64,000 nt of DNA from Podospora pseudoanserina (GCF_035222485.1 NC_085920.1:5084001-5148000), one strand, 5' to 3'; positions 12,212 to 23,988 are shown, counted from the first letter of the stretch. Made by a program: numbers and translations. Notes: a model not told the origin generated them from the sequence alone.

Positions 12212-12724
12212 ATGTCGGGCAGATACGCTTTCGCCAAGGGCCTCAAGGAGGTTCGCTTCCTCTTCTGCCAGACTGGTGAGCACAGCGCTGCTACTCGGTA
12301 TGTTTGCGCCTCCGGACTGCATTGGCAGTGCCTTAAGTACAGGATATTGATTAACGATTGTTGTTGGTGTAGGTCCTTCCTTAGCCGCGCATACCCAATC
12401 ATGAAGAAGAACAACCCATCGACACCCATCATGCTCCGCGAGGCCCAGGGCACACTCCCCAAGATCTATGCGAGATATGGTCCGTTTTCAACACCAAGGA
12501 GTTTGTCGAGAATTGCGATATAAGAAAGAATACTGACATACTGGGCAGGACTTGGTCAGGAGAAGAGCCAGTCATTAGAAGGTATGGTCTACATCTGAGG
12601 GTGGTGGGAGGCGGTTGGAAGGAGGACTAAGGGTGACTCGTGCTAATATTACTCTGGTATAGGACTTTCCGACAAGCAGATCGAGGATGCCGTCACACAG
12701 CTCGTCAAGAACGAGACTTCATAA
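12212..12724 (+). CDS. NADH:ubiquinone oxidoreductase subunit B8 (NDUFA2)
   Basis: Accessory subunit of respiratory complex I in the matrix arm, with a thioredoxin-like fold. Four small exons are 12212-12297, 12373-12479, 12549-12581 and 12663-12724, giving 95 aa, the normal length. The sequence runs MSGRYAFAKGLKEVRFLFCQ, then SFLSRAYPIMKKNNPSTPIMLREAQG, matching the family (basic N terminus, LREL/LREA segment). A 33-bp micro-exon (GLGQEKSQSLEG) precedes the last exon. The second intron starts with GTCCGT, a weak donor, but the join is supported by the uninterrupted family sequence. The start is the only ATG that gives the conserved N terminus. Confidence 0.93.
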
Positions 12725-13878
12725 ACGACTGGAACAGAGACAGCAACTAGACGACGGCCCGGGCAAGCTGGCAAGAGGGATGGGACGACATGTTTATAAT
12801 GCCGCGAGGTTGTAAATATACCTTCTGGAGACCACACCTGTGTCCATTTCTTCAGGCGCTCCCGGCCATGTGGTTGTGCCGTTTGGAAATCTGTCTATCT
12901 CGAAAATTGAATAGATCGCGACCGATGGATGCCTAAGGACTATGGGTTGGGTGTTGCAGATCCATGGCAACCGCTTCAACTCAAATCGAAACTGCTTATA
13001 CGTTACACGTACAGCATGTTCGTTCGGTGCCCGGGCTTTGTATTCTATTTGGATGCTGGTCACAAAAAAAAGAGAGATCCTCGTCGGTTCTCAGCTTCAG
13101 GGCTCTTTTAGATGCCTAAGCAGAAAGGGAATTTCTGGGCCTTCGAAAGCTTCGGGCTTCTGCAAGGGAGAAGCATCATTTTCCAAGCTAAATCATCCCC
13201 CTTTCGGCCTCCTCGGCCCCGTTTTCCCCTTGTTGCTGTCACAAGCTTAAGCGGTGCGGGGCTGTGTAGGCCAAAAAGTATGTGTAATTGCGTGAAACCA
13301 AAGAGACACCGAGAATCATACAAGCTTTCAACGACCACATGTTTGGCCAATTAGACTATCAACAACCACAAACAACGTCAATTCGACCTCACCCATTGGC
13401 ATTGCGGTCTTTTACAACCAGCAATGACAGGGCTATGAGGGCGGATGATAGCGGGGATGCGCAGCCAAGCGCTCTGTCGCTCCGACCAACCCACAGTCAG
13501 CATCGCCTAGCAAGGCCAGCCGCTAAAGACATTGACCCTTTTGAGTTCGCCACTACTGCCTGTTGAACGACTTTGTTAAATCATGCGGCAATCCTCGCAG
13601 ATCGAAACATCAGAAATGGTGATATACCTTGCCTTCTGCATGGGGAAGTTGTCCCAGACGCTCCACAAGCAGCAGTTCGGGAATCAACTCTTGGGATCCC
13701 GGCGCAAGGATTTACACTTTTTGTTTGTTGAAAGCGGGCCGCTGAGGAGGCTTGGACCGGACATATAACTTAACCCCCCCTCCGGTCTGGTTTGGTCTGA
13801 TCTGATCTGGCCTGAAGTTTTTTTACTTCAACTGTTTACCAAACTGTTTCCCTATTCTTGGACAAACTTCTCGCTTTC
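12725..13878. other. intergenic region
   Basis: It holds the NDUFA2 3' end and upstream DNA of a small candidate gene, with a pyrimidine-rich stretch at about 13780-13860. Several short ORFs overlap here, none convincing. Confidence 0.45.
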
Positions 13879-14253
13879 ATGGCCAAAATGTTCAGACACA
13901 GACGCTCCATGGGCAAGCTCACCGAGCACCCGTCGATGTACTCATCACTCCTCGATCCGAGCTCTGAGCACAGCTCTGATGGTGCTGCTTCACCCAGCTC
14001 ACCCAACTCCTCAAACCGACCGCTTCGGGGAAGAGCCAAATCCTCGCTTTTGGATTATCAGTCACGAAATTGGATCTCAGCTGTCGAACACCAAGGAGAA
14101 AAACCCCCACCCCGGAAACTTGTTAAAGACATGAACGGATCTGGGCGCCCCTCCTTCTCTCAGTCGCTCTCAGACAGCGATGGTGAGAAGGAGAAGGGGC
14201 TCATGAGACGCCAAATCGCCAGGCTCAAAAGCTTTTACAAGAGAGAGAAATGA
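13879..14253 (+). CDS. hypothetical small serine-rich basic protein
   Basis: I do not recognise this protein. It is a single-exon ORF of 124 aa from the ATG at 13879. The N terminus is basic (MAKMFRHRRSMGKL), the middle is rich in Ser and Pro (PSSEHSSDGAASPSSPNSS), and the C terminus is Lys/Arg-rich and ends KSFYKREK. It has no signal peptide, membrane helix or cysteine. A pyrimidine-rich leader precedes it. The composition is that of a disordered, possibly phosphorylated protein. It could be a real lineage-specific gene, an exon of a larger gene, or chance. Confidence 0.4.
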   Translation: MAKMFRHRRSMGKLTEHPSMYSSLLDPSSEHSSDGAASPSSPNSSNRPLRGRAKSSLLDYQSRNWISAVEHQGEKPPPRKLVKDMNGSGRPSFSQSLSDSDGEKEKGLMRRQIARLKSFYKREK

Positions 14254-14746
14254 GCTCGACCGCCTTCTTGTCCAGGCTTTCTTGCCGGCAAGAAGGTCTT
14301 CACAGAAGGTGGGGGATGGCAATTCGAGATTACGATAACCCCGCGATCCCCGCCATCATGGATCCATATTCGAATACCCCACCACCAAGTCTTTGCTGGT
14401 CACATTTCTCCCTTGTTTTATGGCAACATTTGAAATTGAAGTACGAATCTTTTTTAGTATAGGATATCATACCTCATATAGCGATACTCTCGACGCCGTT
14501 GGCTTTCTCCGCCTCTTGTACGGCCGCCTTTGACAAGTCCCTGGCCAAGACGGCCCCGCTTTCCGGCTCGCAACATTGGCTTACAGATATCAAACCCGGC
14601 TGCCCGAATTCGTCTCGCCAATCTTCAGGCACAAATCTTCAAGTCAAGACACTTCCAGGTAATCTTGGTCTTGGGTTTTGATCGACGGAACCACACGCCT
14701 CTCAGATATACGGACAGCCAATCTTCAAACTCAGCACCTTATTCCG
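14254..14746. other. upstream region of the alpha/beta hydrolase gene
   Basis: No gene was recognised. The reading frame of the hydrolase is open upstream to about 14678 but without an ATG. Confidence 0.5.
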
Positions 14747-15985
14747 ATGCCAGTGTGGGCGCCAAACATTCGTCCTCCAGGGGCTGGCTCCTACCTCGCC
14801 CTGGGTGTGGCACTCGGTTTAACAACAGGCTTGACACTCAACGCACTTAGGCAGCTGAAGGGCTCCAGGAAACCTCTACTCATCAGGTCACCCCGTGAGA
14901 CACAGTTGTCGAAACTTTCAAGAGAGGAAATCGATGCGTTGCCCTATCCCCCAGACGCATTGCCAGGGGGCCGGGACGTTGAGACACCATACGGCACCAT
15001 CAAAGTATTCGAATGGGGCCCTGAAGATGGAGAAAAGGTTCTCCTGCTGCATGGCATCAGCACGCCTTGTTTAGCACTGGGAAACCTCGGGCAGGAGTTG
15101 GTCAGAATGGGATATCGTGTTATGATATTCGACTTCTTTGGGCGTGGCTACTCGGATACTCCAACCGACCTCCCTTATGACATTCGCCTATACACAACTC
15201 AGATACTCCTCGCTCTTGCCTCGTCGAACGTGGCGTGGGCTGGGAATGACGGATTCCATTTGATTGGATATTCTCTGGGAGGAGGGATTGCTGTTCCGTT
15301 CGCCAAAGACTTCCCCCACATGGTCCGGTCTGTTGTCCTTATCGCTGGTGGAGGACTGATTCGGCCCGAACATGTCAGCTGGAGGAGCAGATTACTGTAC
15401 TCGACGGGGATATTCCCAGAATGGGCGCTCGAGTTTCTAGTTCGGAGACGCCTCATGCCAAAACGACGAGAAGCTATGACGGAAACAAGGATGTCTACTC
15501 AGGTGGTGGACAGACCTAAGATCAAGCACAAAAACAGTGATGCCAACGGCGGAGATGGTTGGGACTGCGCCACTCTGTTGGCACATCGACCGGGCCATAC
15601 AGTGTCGTCCGTTATGGAATGGCAGCTTCACCAACACAGGGGGTTCATTCCGGCTTTCATGAGTAGCATCCGTCATGCACCCATTTACAATCAACACAAG
15701 GACTGGATAGCTTTGGGGCGGCTCCTGGCCGAACGGAGGAAAGAGGCGGGCTGGGTGGACACAAGCTTGCCTGGCCTTAAGGGGGGAAGCATTCTTTTAG
15801 TACTTGGAGCCATGGACCCCGTTGTTTCGAAGGAGGAGTTGATTCATGACGCTACGGCTGTGCTGGGTGAGGATGGGTTCGAGGCTGTGGTTTTGAATAG
15901 CGGGCATGAATTGGTTATGACCAATGCGATTGAAGTTGCCAATACTGTTGCTGGTTTTTGGCTGCGGCTACCTGGTACAGAATAG
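14747..15985 (+). CDS. alpha/beta hydrolase, probably membrane-anchored
   Basis: Serine hydrolase of unknown substrate, 412 aa in one exon. The first ATG in the open frame is at 14747 (MPVWAPNIRPPG). A hydrophobic segment at about residues 13-32 may be a signal anchor. The fold is shown by VLLLHGIS (oxyanion loop, residues 98-105), IFDFFGRGYSDTP (127-139), the nucleophile elbow GYSLGG with Ser176, a C-terminal LVLGAMDPVV strand with the likely acid Asp, and NSGHELV with the catalytic His. A long insert between the nucleophile and the acid would form the lid. The nearest general class is the epoxide hydrolase/lipase-like family; the substrate cannot be assigned. A 5' exon carrying a different N terminus is possible. 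Confidence 0.85.
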   Translation: MPVWAPNIRPPGAGSYLALGVALGLTTGLTLNALRQLKGSRKPLLIRSPRETQLSKLSREEIDALPYPPDALPGGRDVETPYGTIKVFEWGPEDGEKVLLLHGISTPCLALGNLGQELVRMGYRVMIFDFFGRGYSDTPTDLPYDIRLYTTQILLALASSNVAWAGNDGFHLIGYSLGGGIAVPFAKDFPHMVRSVVLIAGGGLIRPEHVSWRSRLLYSTGIFPEWALEFLVRRRLMPKRREAMTETRMSTQVVDRPKIKHKNSDANGGDGWDCATLLAHRPGHTVSSVMEWQLHQHRGFIPAFMSSIRHAPIYNQHKDWIALGRLLAERRKEAGWVDTSLPGLKGGSILLVLGAMDPVVSKEELIHDATAVLGEDGFEAVVLNSGHELVMTNAIEVANTVAGFWLRLPGTE

Positions 15986-16384
15986 GATGTAGATATACTT
16001 TGGGAATAACGGATACAAAGAAGTTAGATAGCATAGACAAATGATGCAATGAGATGCCATGAACTTTTCTCTCAACACTTTGCTGAGCTGTTTTCCCTTG
16101 CTATCTGTCTACGAATCGCTATATTGCAGCACCACCACTGATTTCAGCTACACATGGAGGCCCTAGAGCTCAGCTACACCGCCCTAACCAGCGAAGACTC
16201 CAGGCAAACCCCACTAAACAGACCCCCACATTTTCTACCGTCCCAGATCTGCAAGGCTGAAAGTCTGCATTGAAATTTCGCGACCTCATCTTCCAGGCGA
16301 CTTTCACCAAGCTCAAACAACACCACAATTGTACAATACTTCGCCGGCACATAAAATAAACAGGACATCTACAACCAACAGAAC
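15986..16384. other. intergenic region upstream of RRP43
   Basis: Short spacer holding the hydrolase 3' end and the RRP43 promoter. Nothing else was seen. Confidence 0.5.
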
Positions 16385-17461
16385 ATGGCAACAGCTTCAC
16401 CAGCCCCATCCGGGCCCCAGCCCTCCCTCACCTTTACCCGCCCCGTCTTCGCCAAGCTCTCCCCCCACCCATACCTCCTTCGCACTCTTTCCCCCGACTC
16501 CCCAGACCAGCAGCCCACCCGCAACAACGGCCGCGCGCCGCACCAGTCACGCCCGATCCAGATCAATACCTCCTCTCTATCCCAAGCTCATGGCTCTTCT
16601 CTCGTCCGAACAGGCGACACGACCGTCATCTGCGGCGTCCGAGGCGAGCTCCTCCCCGTGACGGCCATTCCCCAATTCCGACCTCACAACGGGACGCTCT
16701 ACGATCAAGACGAGGGCGATGAGGCAAGGGCGAGGAAAGAACTCAAGGATTACGATCTGTTAGTCCCCAATATTGAGCTGGCAACAGGGTGCGCGCCGCA
16801 GTTCTTGCCGGGTGTGCCGCCTACGACGTTGGCGCAGACGGTGAGCACGAGGGTATACAGTCTTTTGCACGGGGCTGGGGTGGTGGACGGGCGGGGGTTG
16901 AGGGTGTGGTTCACGCCGGAGAGTAAGAAGGAGGAAGGAGATATGGAAGTTGAAGGGGAGGAGGAGCGGGAGGAGCAGAAGCCGCAGGTGGTGGCGTATT
17001 GGGTGCTGTATATTGATTTGCTCTTTGTCAGCTTTGACGGGAACCCGTTTGATGCTGCTTGGGCGGCGGTTTTGGCTGCGCTGAAGGATACGGAGCTTCC
17101 CATGGCGAGGTGGGATCCTGATAGGGAGATGGTTGTTTGCCGGAAGGGGCAGGATACGAGGTTGAATATCAAGGGACTGCCGGTGGCTTGTTCGGCGGCG
17201 GTGTTTTTGGAGAAGGAGCATGGTGAGGTGGGAAGGGGGGAGCGAAATAGGCATTGGATTTTGTTGGATCCGGATCGGAGCGAGGAGGAGCTGTGCAAGG
17301 AGGTTGTTACTGTTGTTGTGGATTGCTCGGACGGGGGGGAGACGAGGGTGAGGAGTATTGAGAAGCAGGGTGGGACGGTGATTGGGAGGGAGTTGATTAG
17401 GGGGTTTGTTGGGGTTGCGGAGGGGAGGTGGAGGGAGGTGAAGGAGGCGATGGGGAATTAG
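16385..17461 (+). CDS. RRP43: exosome ring subunit RRP43 (EXOSC8 homologue)
   Basis: RNase PH-like, non-catalytic subunit of the nuclear and cytoplasmic RNA exosome, which performs 3'-5' RNA decay and rRNA processing. Single exon, 358 aa. Family motifs are seen in order: SSLVRTGDTTVICGVRGEL (the central RNase PH strand pair), LLVPNIELATGCAP, the helical LAQTVSTRVYSLL segment, AYWVLYIDLLFVSFDGNPFDAAWAAVLAAL, and LNIKGLPVACSAAVF. A Glu-rich loop near residues 180-200 is an insertion relative to animal proteins. Base use changes sharply along the gene: by hand count 16441-16500 has 34 C and 5 G, whereas 17341-17400 has 30 G and 3 C. That switch is discussed as a finding. Confidence 0.9.
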   Translation: MATASPAPSGPQPSLTFTRPVFAKLSPHPYLLRTLSPDSPDQQPTRNNGRAPHQSRPIQINTSSLSQAHGSSLVRTGDTTVICGVRGELLPVTAIPQFRPHNGTLYDQDEGDEARARKELKDYDLLVPNIELATGCAPQFLPGVPPTTLAQTVSTRVYSLLHGAGVVDGRGLRVWFTPESKKEEGDMEVEGEEEREEQKPQVVAYWVLYIDLLFVSFDGNPFDAAWAAVLAALKDTELPMARWDPDREMVVCRKGQDTRLNIKGLPVACSAAVFLEKEHGEVGRGERNRHWILLDPDRSEEELCKEVVTVVVDCSDGGETRVRSIEKQGGTVIGRELIRGFVGVAEGRWREVKEAMGN

Positions 17462-18395
17462 GAGATTGTGGAGATGGTTATTTGGAAAGATGAGGATGAT
17501 GACAGAGTAGAAGGGATGAAAAAATTGATACCCACAAGATGGTTTACATGAGCTTTGAAGCGATGTTTTCCATTTGTCTTTCGTATGTGGTTTAGTTGTG
17601 TGATACTCTTTGAGAGGCCATTTCAAACTGCAGTGACGGTGACATTTGAAAACGGGAAGAAGCATGAAGTAAATGTCACAATCTGTCTTGTCTAGGGAAA
17701 CCTATATCCCATCCAAAATAAAAGCCCAGGCGCTAACCGCCAGCGACATATCTCGACCTTGAGAATTGTCGGGTAATTGGAAAGGCAGCGTAGACCCTGA
17801 ATCCAAGTCAAGAAGTCTTGATAGCTTTGGAGCTGAAATCCATAACCCTGCTCAAAAATCTAATCGATGTATACTTTCAAGGGCAGCCATCAAAAGGGGT
17901 CAAACAGCGAGGGCTCGTCATCAAATAACAGCAAACTGAGCAGCATGGAAAAATGTGTCTACACTTTCGACCCACTCTTACAGATGAATTCCAGAGCAGG
18001 AGATACAGGGAGACATTTGATCTGCCGCTCAACATGAGAGTTCCTAATGAAAGCAACTCCACCGTACCACAATGCTGTTGAGGGCAGACATCACCGTCGG
18101 TTGTTGAGCGTTAGTGAGAAAAAAGAGAAAGTTTCTCTCGAGCCAAAACCTTCAGTGTTTTCCTGCAGTCGCTCGCATGATCCGTGCATAAGTTCAGGTG
18201 GGGCTCGGGCCGAACATTTGCCGACCCTGAGGCCCCACCAACGTGAACAAGCTTACGCCAATCCACCCGCTCGAACTTCATTCAAATTTTCGCCGCCTGC
18301 AAGGCTTCTTCTCAACTGCTTCTTTTCCACCACAACTGCAAAACCTGTCTGTTGGTGCAGTCCCGACTGTCACAGAGTGCCCGCTCCATGTAGCA
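17462..18395. other. intergenic region between RRP43 and MRS6
   Basis: No convincing gene or repeat. The last ~150 bp are pyrimidine-rich and probably form the leader of the Rab escort gene. Confidence 0.5.
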
Positions 18396-20136
18396 ATGGA
18401 GTCTTTGGCTGACACCCTCTGGGACGTCGTCATCTGCGGCACGGGTTTGCAGCAGTCGCTGCTCGCTTTGTAAGTACAATCAAGCAAAACACCAACTTCG
18501 CGTTTGCCTGTCTAACTAACCCAGCACTTCCCCACCTTGAAGAGCCCTCTCGAGATCCGACAAGAAGGTCCTTCACATCGATCCAAATGACTTCTATGGT
18601 GGTGCTGAAGCAGCTTTCAGCCTGCAAGAAGTAGAATCATGGGTTGAAAAGGTCGAAACCGGCAAGGAAGGCCTCTTTGAGGCTGCCTCCGTGAAGAAGC
18701 TCGGGGGTGACACCGGCTTGTCTTTTCCCCGCGCATACTCCCTGGCACTCGCACCCCAGCTCATCCACGCCCGCTCGACGCTGCTCTCCCAGCTTGTCTC
18801 TTCCCGCGCCTACCGGCAGGTCGAGTTCCTTGCCGTGGGATCCTTCTCTATATTCAAGCCCTCCCCAGATTCCTCGCAAAAACCCACCCTGGTCCGCATC
18901 CCTTCTACCCGCGAAGATGTCTTTTCTACCACCGCCATCTCAGCAAAGGCAAAGCGCGGTCTGATGAAGTTCCTCAAATTCGTTTTGGATTACGACAGCA
19001 CCCCCCAGACAGACACATGGCAACCTCACGCGGATGCACCACTGACTGAGTTCTTGCTGAAAGAGTTCAAGATGGATCAGGAACTTCAGACTTACATCAT
19101 CACTCTCACCCTTTCACTCAACGGAAAGATCAATACCAGAGACGGGCTGGCTGTCATCCATCGCCATCTCTCGTCGATGGGTATGTACGGTCCAGGCTTT
19201 GCTGCCCTCTACCCCAAGTGGGGCGGCCTGTCAGAGATTGCCCAAGTCTCATGCCGAGCTGGTGCGGTAGGCGGAGCTGTGTATATGCTCGGGACAGGCG
19301 TCAAGACGATGAATGACAAGGACGACCCCATCGTGATTGAACTCTCCAGCGGCGATACAATCAAGACACGCAAGGTTGTCCGCGCCAACGAGAGCGCTAC
19401 TGATCGATTCGGTATCAACAGGCTGGTAGCTGTTGTTGGCTCCTCACTGAAATCACTTTTCGAGTCAACGGTCGAAGGTGCACCAAAGCCGGCCGTCGCC
19501 ATTGTTGCTTTCCCAGCTGGCTCCTTGTCAACTGCTACTGGGGAAGCATCAACATCCCCGGTGTATCTGTCTGTTCATTCCAGCGATACCGGGGAATGCC
19601 CTGCCAACCAAAGTAAGTCAACTCTTTCCTTTGTCTCTTTCACTACCCTTCCGAATACCATGATGATCCAAATGGAATACTTATCTACATTGTCTGAGCT
19701 TCGGCACTGGCGATAATACCTCTGACATTCTGATGTATTCTCACTCAATCATATTCATTTCTTCATGCTGGTTCGTTGAACAAGCGCTAACTGGAGATCA
19801 ACAGGTGTTCTTTATTTTACCACTGGATCAGAGCATGCCTCCCAGGACTTGCTTCAACAAGCATTGGATTCTTTTCTGGCTGCTTTGTCTGGTGATACTG
19901 TCCCCCAGTGTCTTTATAAACTGCAGTATAAGCAACTGCAAAGCTCGGCTCACAGTCAAGCAAACCGTTCGGTTTTCGATTTTGCTCCTCCTGCCTCAGC
20001 CCTTGCTTTTGACGACTCAATTTTGCAGTCGGTTCAAGATGCTTGGAAGATGGTCTTAGGTGATGAAGCTGTCGAGGAAGAGTATCTTACCTTTGCTGAC
20101 CGAGAAGGCGCAATGGATGATGACGAAAGTGTATGA
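18396..20136 (+). CDS. MRS6: Rab escort protein (Rab geranylgeranyltransferase component A)
   Basis: Presents newly made Rab/Ypt GTPases to geranylgeranyltransferase II and delivers them to membranes. Exons 18396-18469, 18543-19612 and 19805-20136 give 491 aa. The N terminus carries the dinucleotide-fold motif of the GDI/REP superfamily (VVICGTGLQQSLLALALSR) and LHIDPNDFYGG. Later conserved blocks are FPRAYSLALAPQLIHARS, RGLMKFLKFVLDY and the GMYGPGFAALYPKWGGLSEIAQ-type segment. The third exon resumes with LYFTTGSEHASQDLL. The REP-specific region between the N-terminal and middle blocks separates it from the shorter GDI. The second intron is 192 bp; the first (73 bp) has a CTAAC branch. The C terminus is acidic. 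It converges on REC8. Confidence 0.92.
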
Positions 20137-20524
20137 TTAATGTCGATGACGGTAAGCGGTTTCATTTATCATGAGATACGATGGTTAGTCTTGGGTGTAG
20201 CACATCCATTAAGGATGAAAAAAGTTAAAGAACAAATTGAGTTTATTGAGCATTGTGATCCTGCGAATCTAATGTTTATGCAGCGTCACCATGATGCCTT
20301 TCCTCCACCCCATGCTCTCCTATGCTTTGTATTAATTGTTGTTTGTGTCCGAAACTCCGTCCGCTTCGCGCTGATGCAAGCAACACGGTACAGAGCATTC
20401 CGGAAATATGACCTCCCCATCCAAGCAACAGCTTTTGTGAGATTTCCGAAATCTCTCCATTACGCAAATCCTCCCAAAATCCGATGAATTTTTGCCCAAA
20501 GATGCGATAAATGCATCATCCCAT
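20137..20524. other. short convergent spacer
   Basis: It holds the 3' ends of MRS6 (+) and REC8 (-). Nothing else was seen. Confidence 0.5.
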
Positions 20525-22888
20525 TTACTCCTCATCATCATCCCCAGTAGCAATCCTCGACTCCTCACCACCATCCCCCATCTCCTCATCCTGCCCCTCC
20601 TCGCCACCATCCTCAGACAAAGGCAAGTCAACTCCCACCCTGATCTCCCCAAACGGCTTCAGCCCCCCCTGTCCATCCTGCTTCACCTTCACCACATTCT
20701 TCGTCGCCAAAGTCAACACATGATGAAAAGCCTGCACCACCACCGCCCTCTTCCTATCCTCCGGCTCAAACAAGTCATCAAAGCTCACCCAGGCTTTCTC
20801 GTCCTGCTCATCATCCTCATTGGCGTACCCCTTGGTCTTGGCAATATGCCGGAGAAACCTTGCGAAGTTCTGCCCCTCGCGATCAAGGGCATTGATCATC
20901 TGCTGGGAGGTATCAGCTGGCACCTTTATCTCCTTGGGGGCATCAATCGGATCGATGATGGGATCAGAAGAGAGGAAGACACCACCTCCTCCTTGGGAGA
21001 AACCCGTGTCTGATCCAAAGATGGGCTGATCGCTGAAGCGTTCGATCTGGTCTGATCCCCCCAAGATACCAGCTCTGGCACGGTGGGTGAGGGGGGAGGC
21101 GCTGACGTGACGGCTGCCGGGTTTGGAGCCGGCACCGCCTTTGATGGAGGAGCTAGGGATGTGAGAGGAGGGTCTGTTCCAGGGGGCATCGGAGTGGATT
21201 GCGTCTGAGAGTTGGGCGCTGGTGCCCCTTCTGCCTGCTTCAATTGGCTCTCCTTGTTCACCCAGGAGGAAGAGTTTGGCTTCGTTTGTAAGTTGGGGGG
21301 CACCTTGTGGGGCGTCGGGCTCATTGCTGAGGCGGGGACGGACCCGACGGGCGACTTCGTCTTCTTCTAGCTCGAGGGCTTGTGAGGCTGTGCGACGGCG
21401 GCTACGGGGGGTGGCGGGTACATCGCCGCTGACGTCGAAATCTGGGCTGATGAAACCTAACTGCTGAGCGAGACCCTCTCCTGCAAAGAAGGGGGCCAAG
21501 GGGTGCGGGATGTTAGGGTAGCCGGCCAAGTAGCCAAGGTTGGCGAGACCCTGTCCGAACACCAGATTGTAAGCATTCATCCGTGTTTCCGTGGCTGTGA
21601 GCCCACGTCGCTGCTGTCGAGCGGTCTCTTCATCAGCTCTGTTGGCGTAAGTGTCACCCCAGAGTCGAATCTGCCCACGAGTGAGCATAGTCTGATCATC
21701 TGGCGCGAGAAGTTGGCGGCGACGCTGACGTCGAGCACGAGCTGGAGCTTGAACTTCACTAGCGTTTTCGTCCATTTCAGCCTCTTGTTGTTGCTGCTCT
21801 TGGTTCTCTTCTTGCTGCGCCTGGCCGACTTGAGGAAGGACAGGGGGTTCAGACGGCAGGCGCGGATCAGAAGGAATGGCAGGGTCTCTGTTACCCATAA
21901 TGAAGTCTCCTTCGCTATCGAATCGATCGAGACCGAGATCAGAGGGAAGGTGGTCATCGGCCTTGGAAACATCGACCTGGGGAATCTGCGGCAGCTCAGG
22001 CTCCTCAAAAAGGGCTAACACGTTCCCATCTGCGTCGATTTCAATGCCCCAATCATCGATGGGTGCAAGCTGTCGCTCCCCATCGCCGAAGGGCAGCACC
22101 TGTTGGTTGTCTATGCCATGATCTATGTCATCGCTGCCAAAGGGACCGTCATGGAATGGGTTTCCAAGACCAGAAGAAGATCCGGGGAGGTCAAGGCCCC
22201 CATGGATCGAGCTGCCGCCAGCGTTGAAGCTGTCGAGCTGGTGAGGTGACATCTGTGAAGTGCTGTTGCGTGATGCTTGGCTTTCGACGGCTGGAAGAAT
22301 CAAGTTACCGTCATCGTCAAGCTCAAAGACGGGGAGCTGGTAGTTGAGGTCAAAATCAGGGTCGTCTTGGAGTATGAGCTCCTTCCGCCTATAAGATATC
22401 AGCTACCCACGTTATCAAAGAAAATTTCTTTCGAGCAACCTTACTTGGCCTGGCCTGCCCTCGGATCCAGTGCATTCTCATTTCCGCCCATGGCATTGTA
22501 AAAAGCCATCATATGGGCCTGCACCTTCTCAGCGTCGGCCAATACATACTGGCACTGCTGCGAGTACACCCTGGAGACGCCATAGAGAAGACTGCCTTGG
22601 AGACGCAGGGCAATAGGGGCACCAGGCTCCAAGATAGTTTCGCAAGCCTTCTGGACGTTGACCTCCTGGATCGCCTTGCGTGAGATCTTCTTAGCATTGG
22701 ACTTGATTCCAACGGTTGAGACGAGCCTGGTGATATTAGATACGAGGATAACATTTGGTGAAGGGAAATTCTGAACGTACCAGACTGTGGCCACGCCATA
22801 CTGGTGGCTGGTGAGGACTGTTGGTGGTGTAAGCGTCTGAACTCTCGGATGGCTCGGCAAGATACTTACTTTCGTGGCTGTAGAACAT
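20525..22888 (-). CDS. REC8: meiotic cohesin kleisin REC8
   Basis: Alpha-kleisin that closes the meiotic cohesin ring and is cut by separase. Minus-strand exons are 22888-22870, 22817-22781, 22726-22445 and 22388-20525, with introns of 52-56 bp, giving 733 aa. The very short first two exons encode MFYSHEILTSHQYGVATVW. The third gives KKISRKAIQEVNVQKAC and RLQGSLLYGVSRVYSQQCQY, the N-terminal kleisin domain that binds SMC3 (about residues 1-110). The long last exon is acidic and disordered, with Gln/Glu tracts. Near the C terminus SFDDLF, then RKRAVVVQAFHHVLTLATKNVVKV, matches the SMC1-binding winged helix. The VATVW and Gln-rich variants fit REC8 rather than mitotic RAD21. Confidence 0.9.
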
Positions 22889-23988
22889 GCCGTATGTAGA
22901 TATTTGGCTTGGACAGCCGGTAGTCTATGTATCTGGTGCTGCTCGTGATAGTAACCCCCTTAAGTAAGAAAGGCTAGGGCCCGGAGTGGGAGATACTAGA
23001 TGTATTGCGGCGGAATCGAAGGATATCTCGTAACGCTGGAACGCACGAAAAGAAGCGAAAGGTGAACGACTGAAAGGATACGTAACTCGAGATATTTGAG
23101 CGACCGGACTTGTCTTGAAGTGAGATAGGTCCTCTCACCAGTGTCGGACCTTCGAGTTGATCGAGTCGTGGTGAAGGGTTCGCGGCGCACAAATAAGGAT
23201 GCTTGGTGGGATGAAAGGAAGAAGTGAACGGACGGAGGCCTCAATTGAGAAAAGACTGGGAAAGATACTGACAATAGGCAGTCCCACACGTCTGGAGCGC
23301 GTGGTGGAACCTCTGGGGAGGAAGGAGCATTGTGGCCGCTGGGGGACAATGGCCTGAATTGGAAGGCACCACTTTCTATGAGCACGGCCTTGATGCATTC
23401 AAGTAGTCTTGACTAGCTGTTCTGAATGTGTTCTCTTTCCACAATAGTATCGTATCTGCTCGCAGATGTGGGAACATGTTGAGTATCATAATCAGGCCGA
23501 GCCCCTGAATGCTTGGCAACGACGTTGCTCTGTCATGGCGTAACCCATTGTATGCACACAGACTTGTTGCTGGAGGCACATATTGCTACGTGGTAAACTT
23601 TTCTCCTCAATTCAAAATACACTGGTGTAGGCAATGAAGACTCCCCTTCGCCAGCAGGACACACATTAGGGAACCAGTCATGCAAAATAGCAAGCCAAAG
23701 CCATCACGTTGAAGAACATGCCGTCTCTGAAGGGAGCAAGTCTTAGTCAATAAAAAAATGAGGAGTTTTGAATGTACAAAGAAGAGCGTCCCTATCATGA
23801 AGCGCAAACTGTGGGAATATCATACATAAATGAGACACGTTCTTCCAACCCAAGCCCTTCCTCTTTCGAAATTCCGTCATATTCAATTAGATCCGTCATC
23901 CTCTTGCCATAAAATTATTTCAGGGTATCCTTTTCCTCTTTTTTGCGGGTTTTTTTTTTTTTTTTTTTTTTTTTGGTTTGGTATCTCA
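22889..23988. other. upstream region of REC8 and 3' flank of next gene
   Basis: ORFs here (for example 22996-23385, minus) show no domain or codon bias. It contains a T25 tract at 23950-23974, listed separately. Confidence 0.5.
23950..23974. repeat. T25 homopolymer (A25 on the minus strand)
   Basis: Twenty-five consecutive T on the plus strand. On the coding strand of the neighbouring gene this is A25, starting about 15 nt after the stop codon. Confidence 0.9.

Noticed and set aside
14279-14294. 16-bp perfect palindrome around TTGCCGGCAA
   Set aside because: One such palindrome is expected by chance in a window of this size, and nothing nearby suggests a function.
22996-23385. Minus-strand ORF upstream of REC8
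   Set aside because: It has no start codon context, domain or codon bias and lies in the likely REC8 leader.
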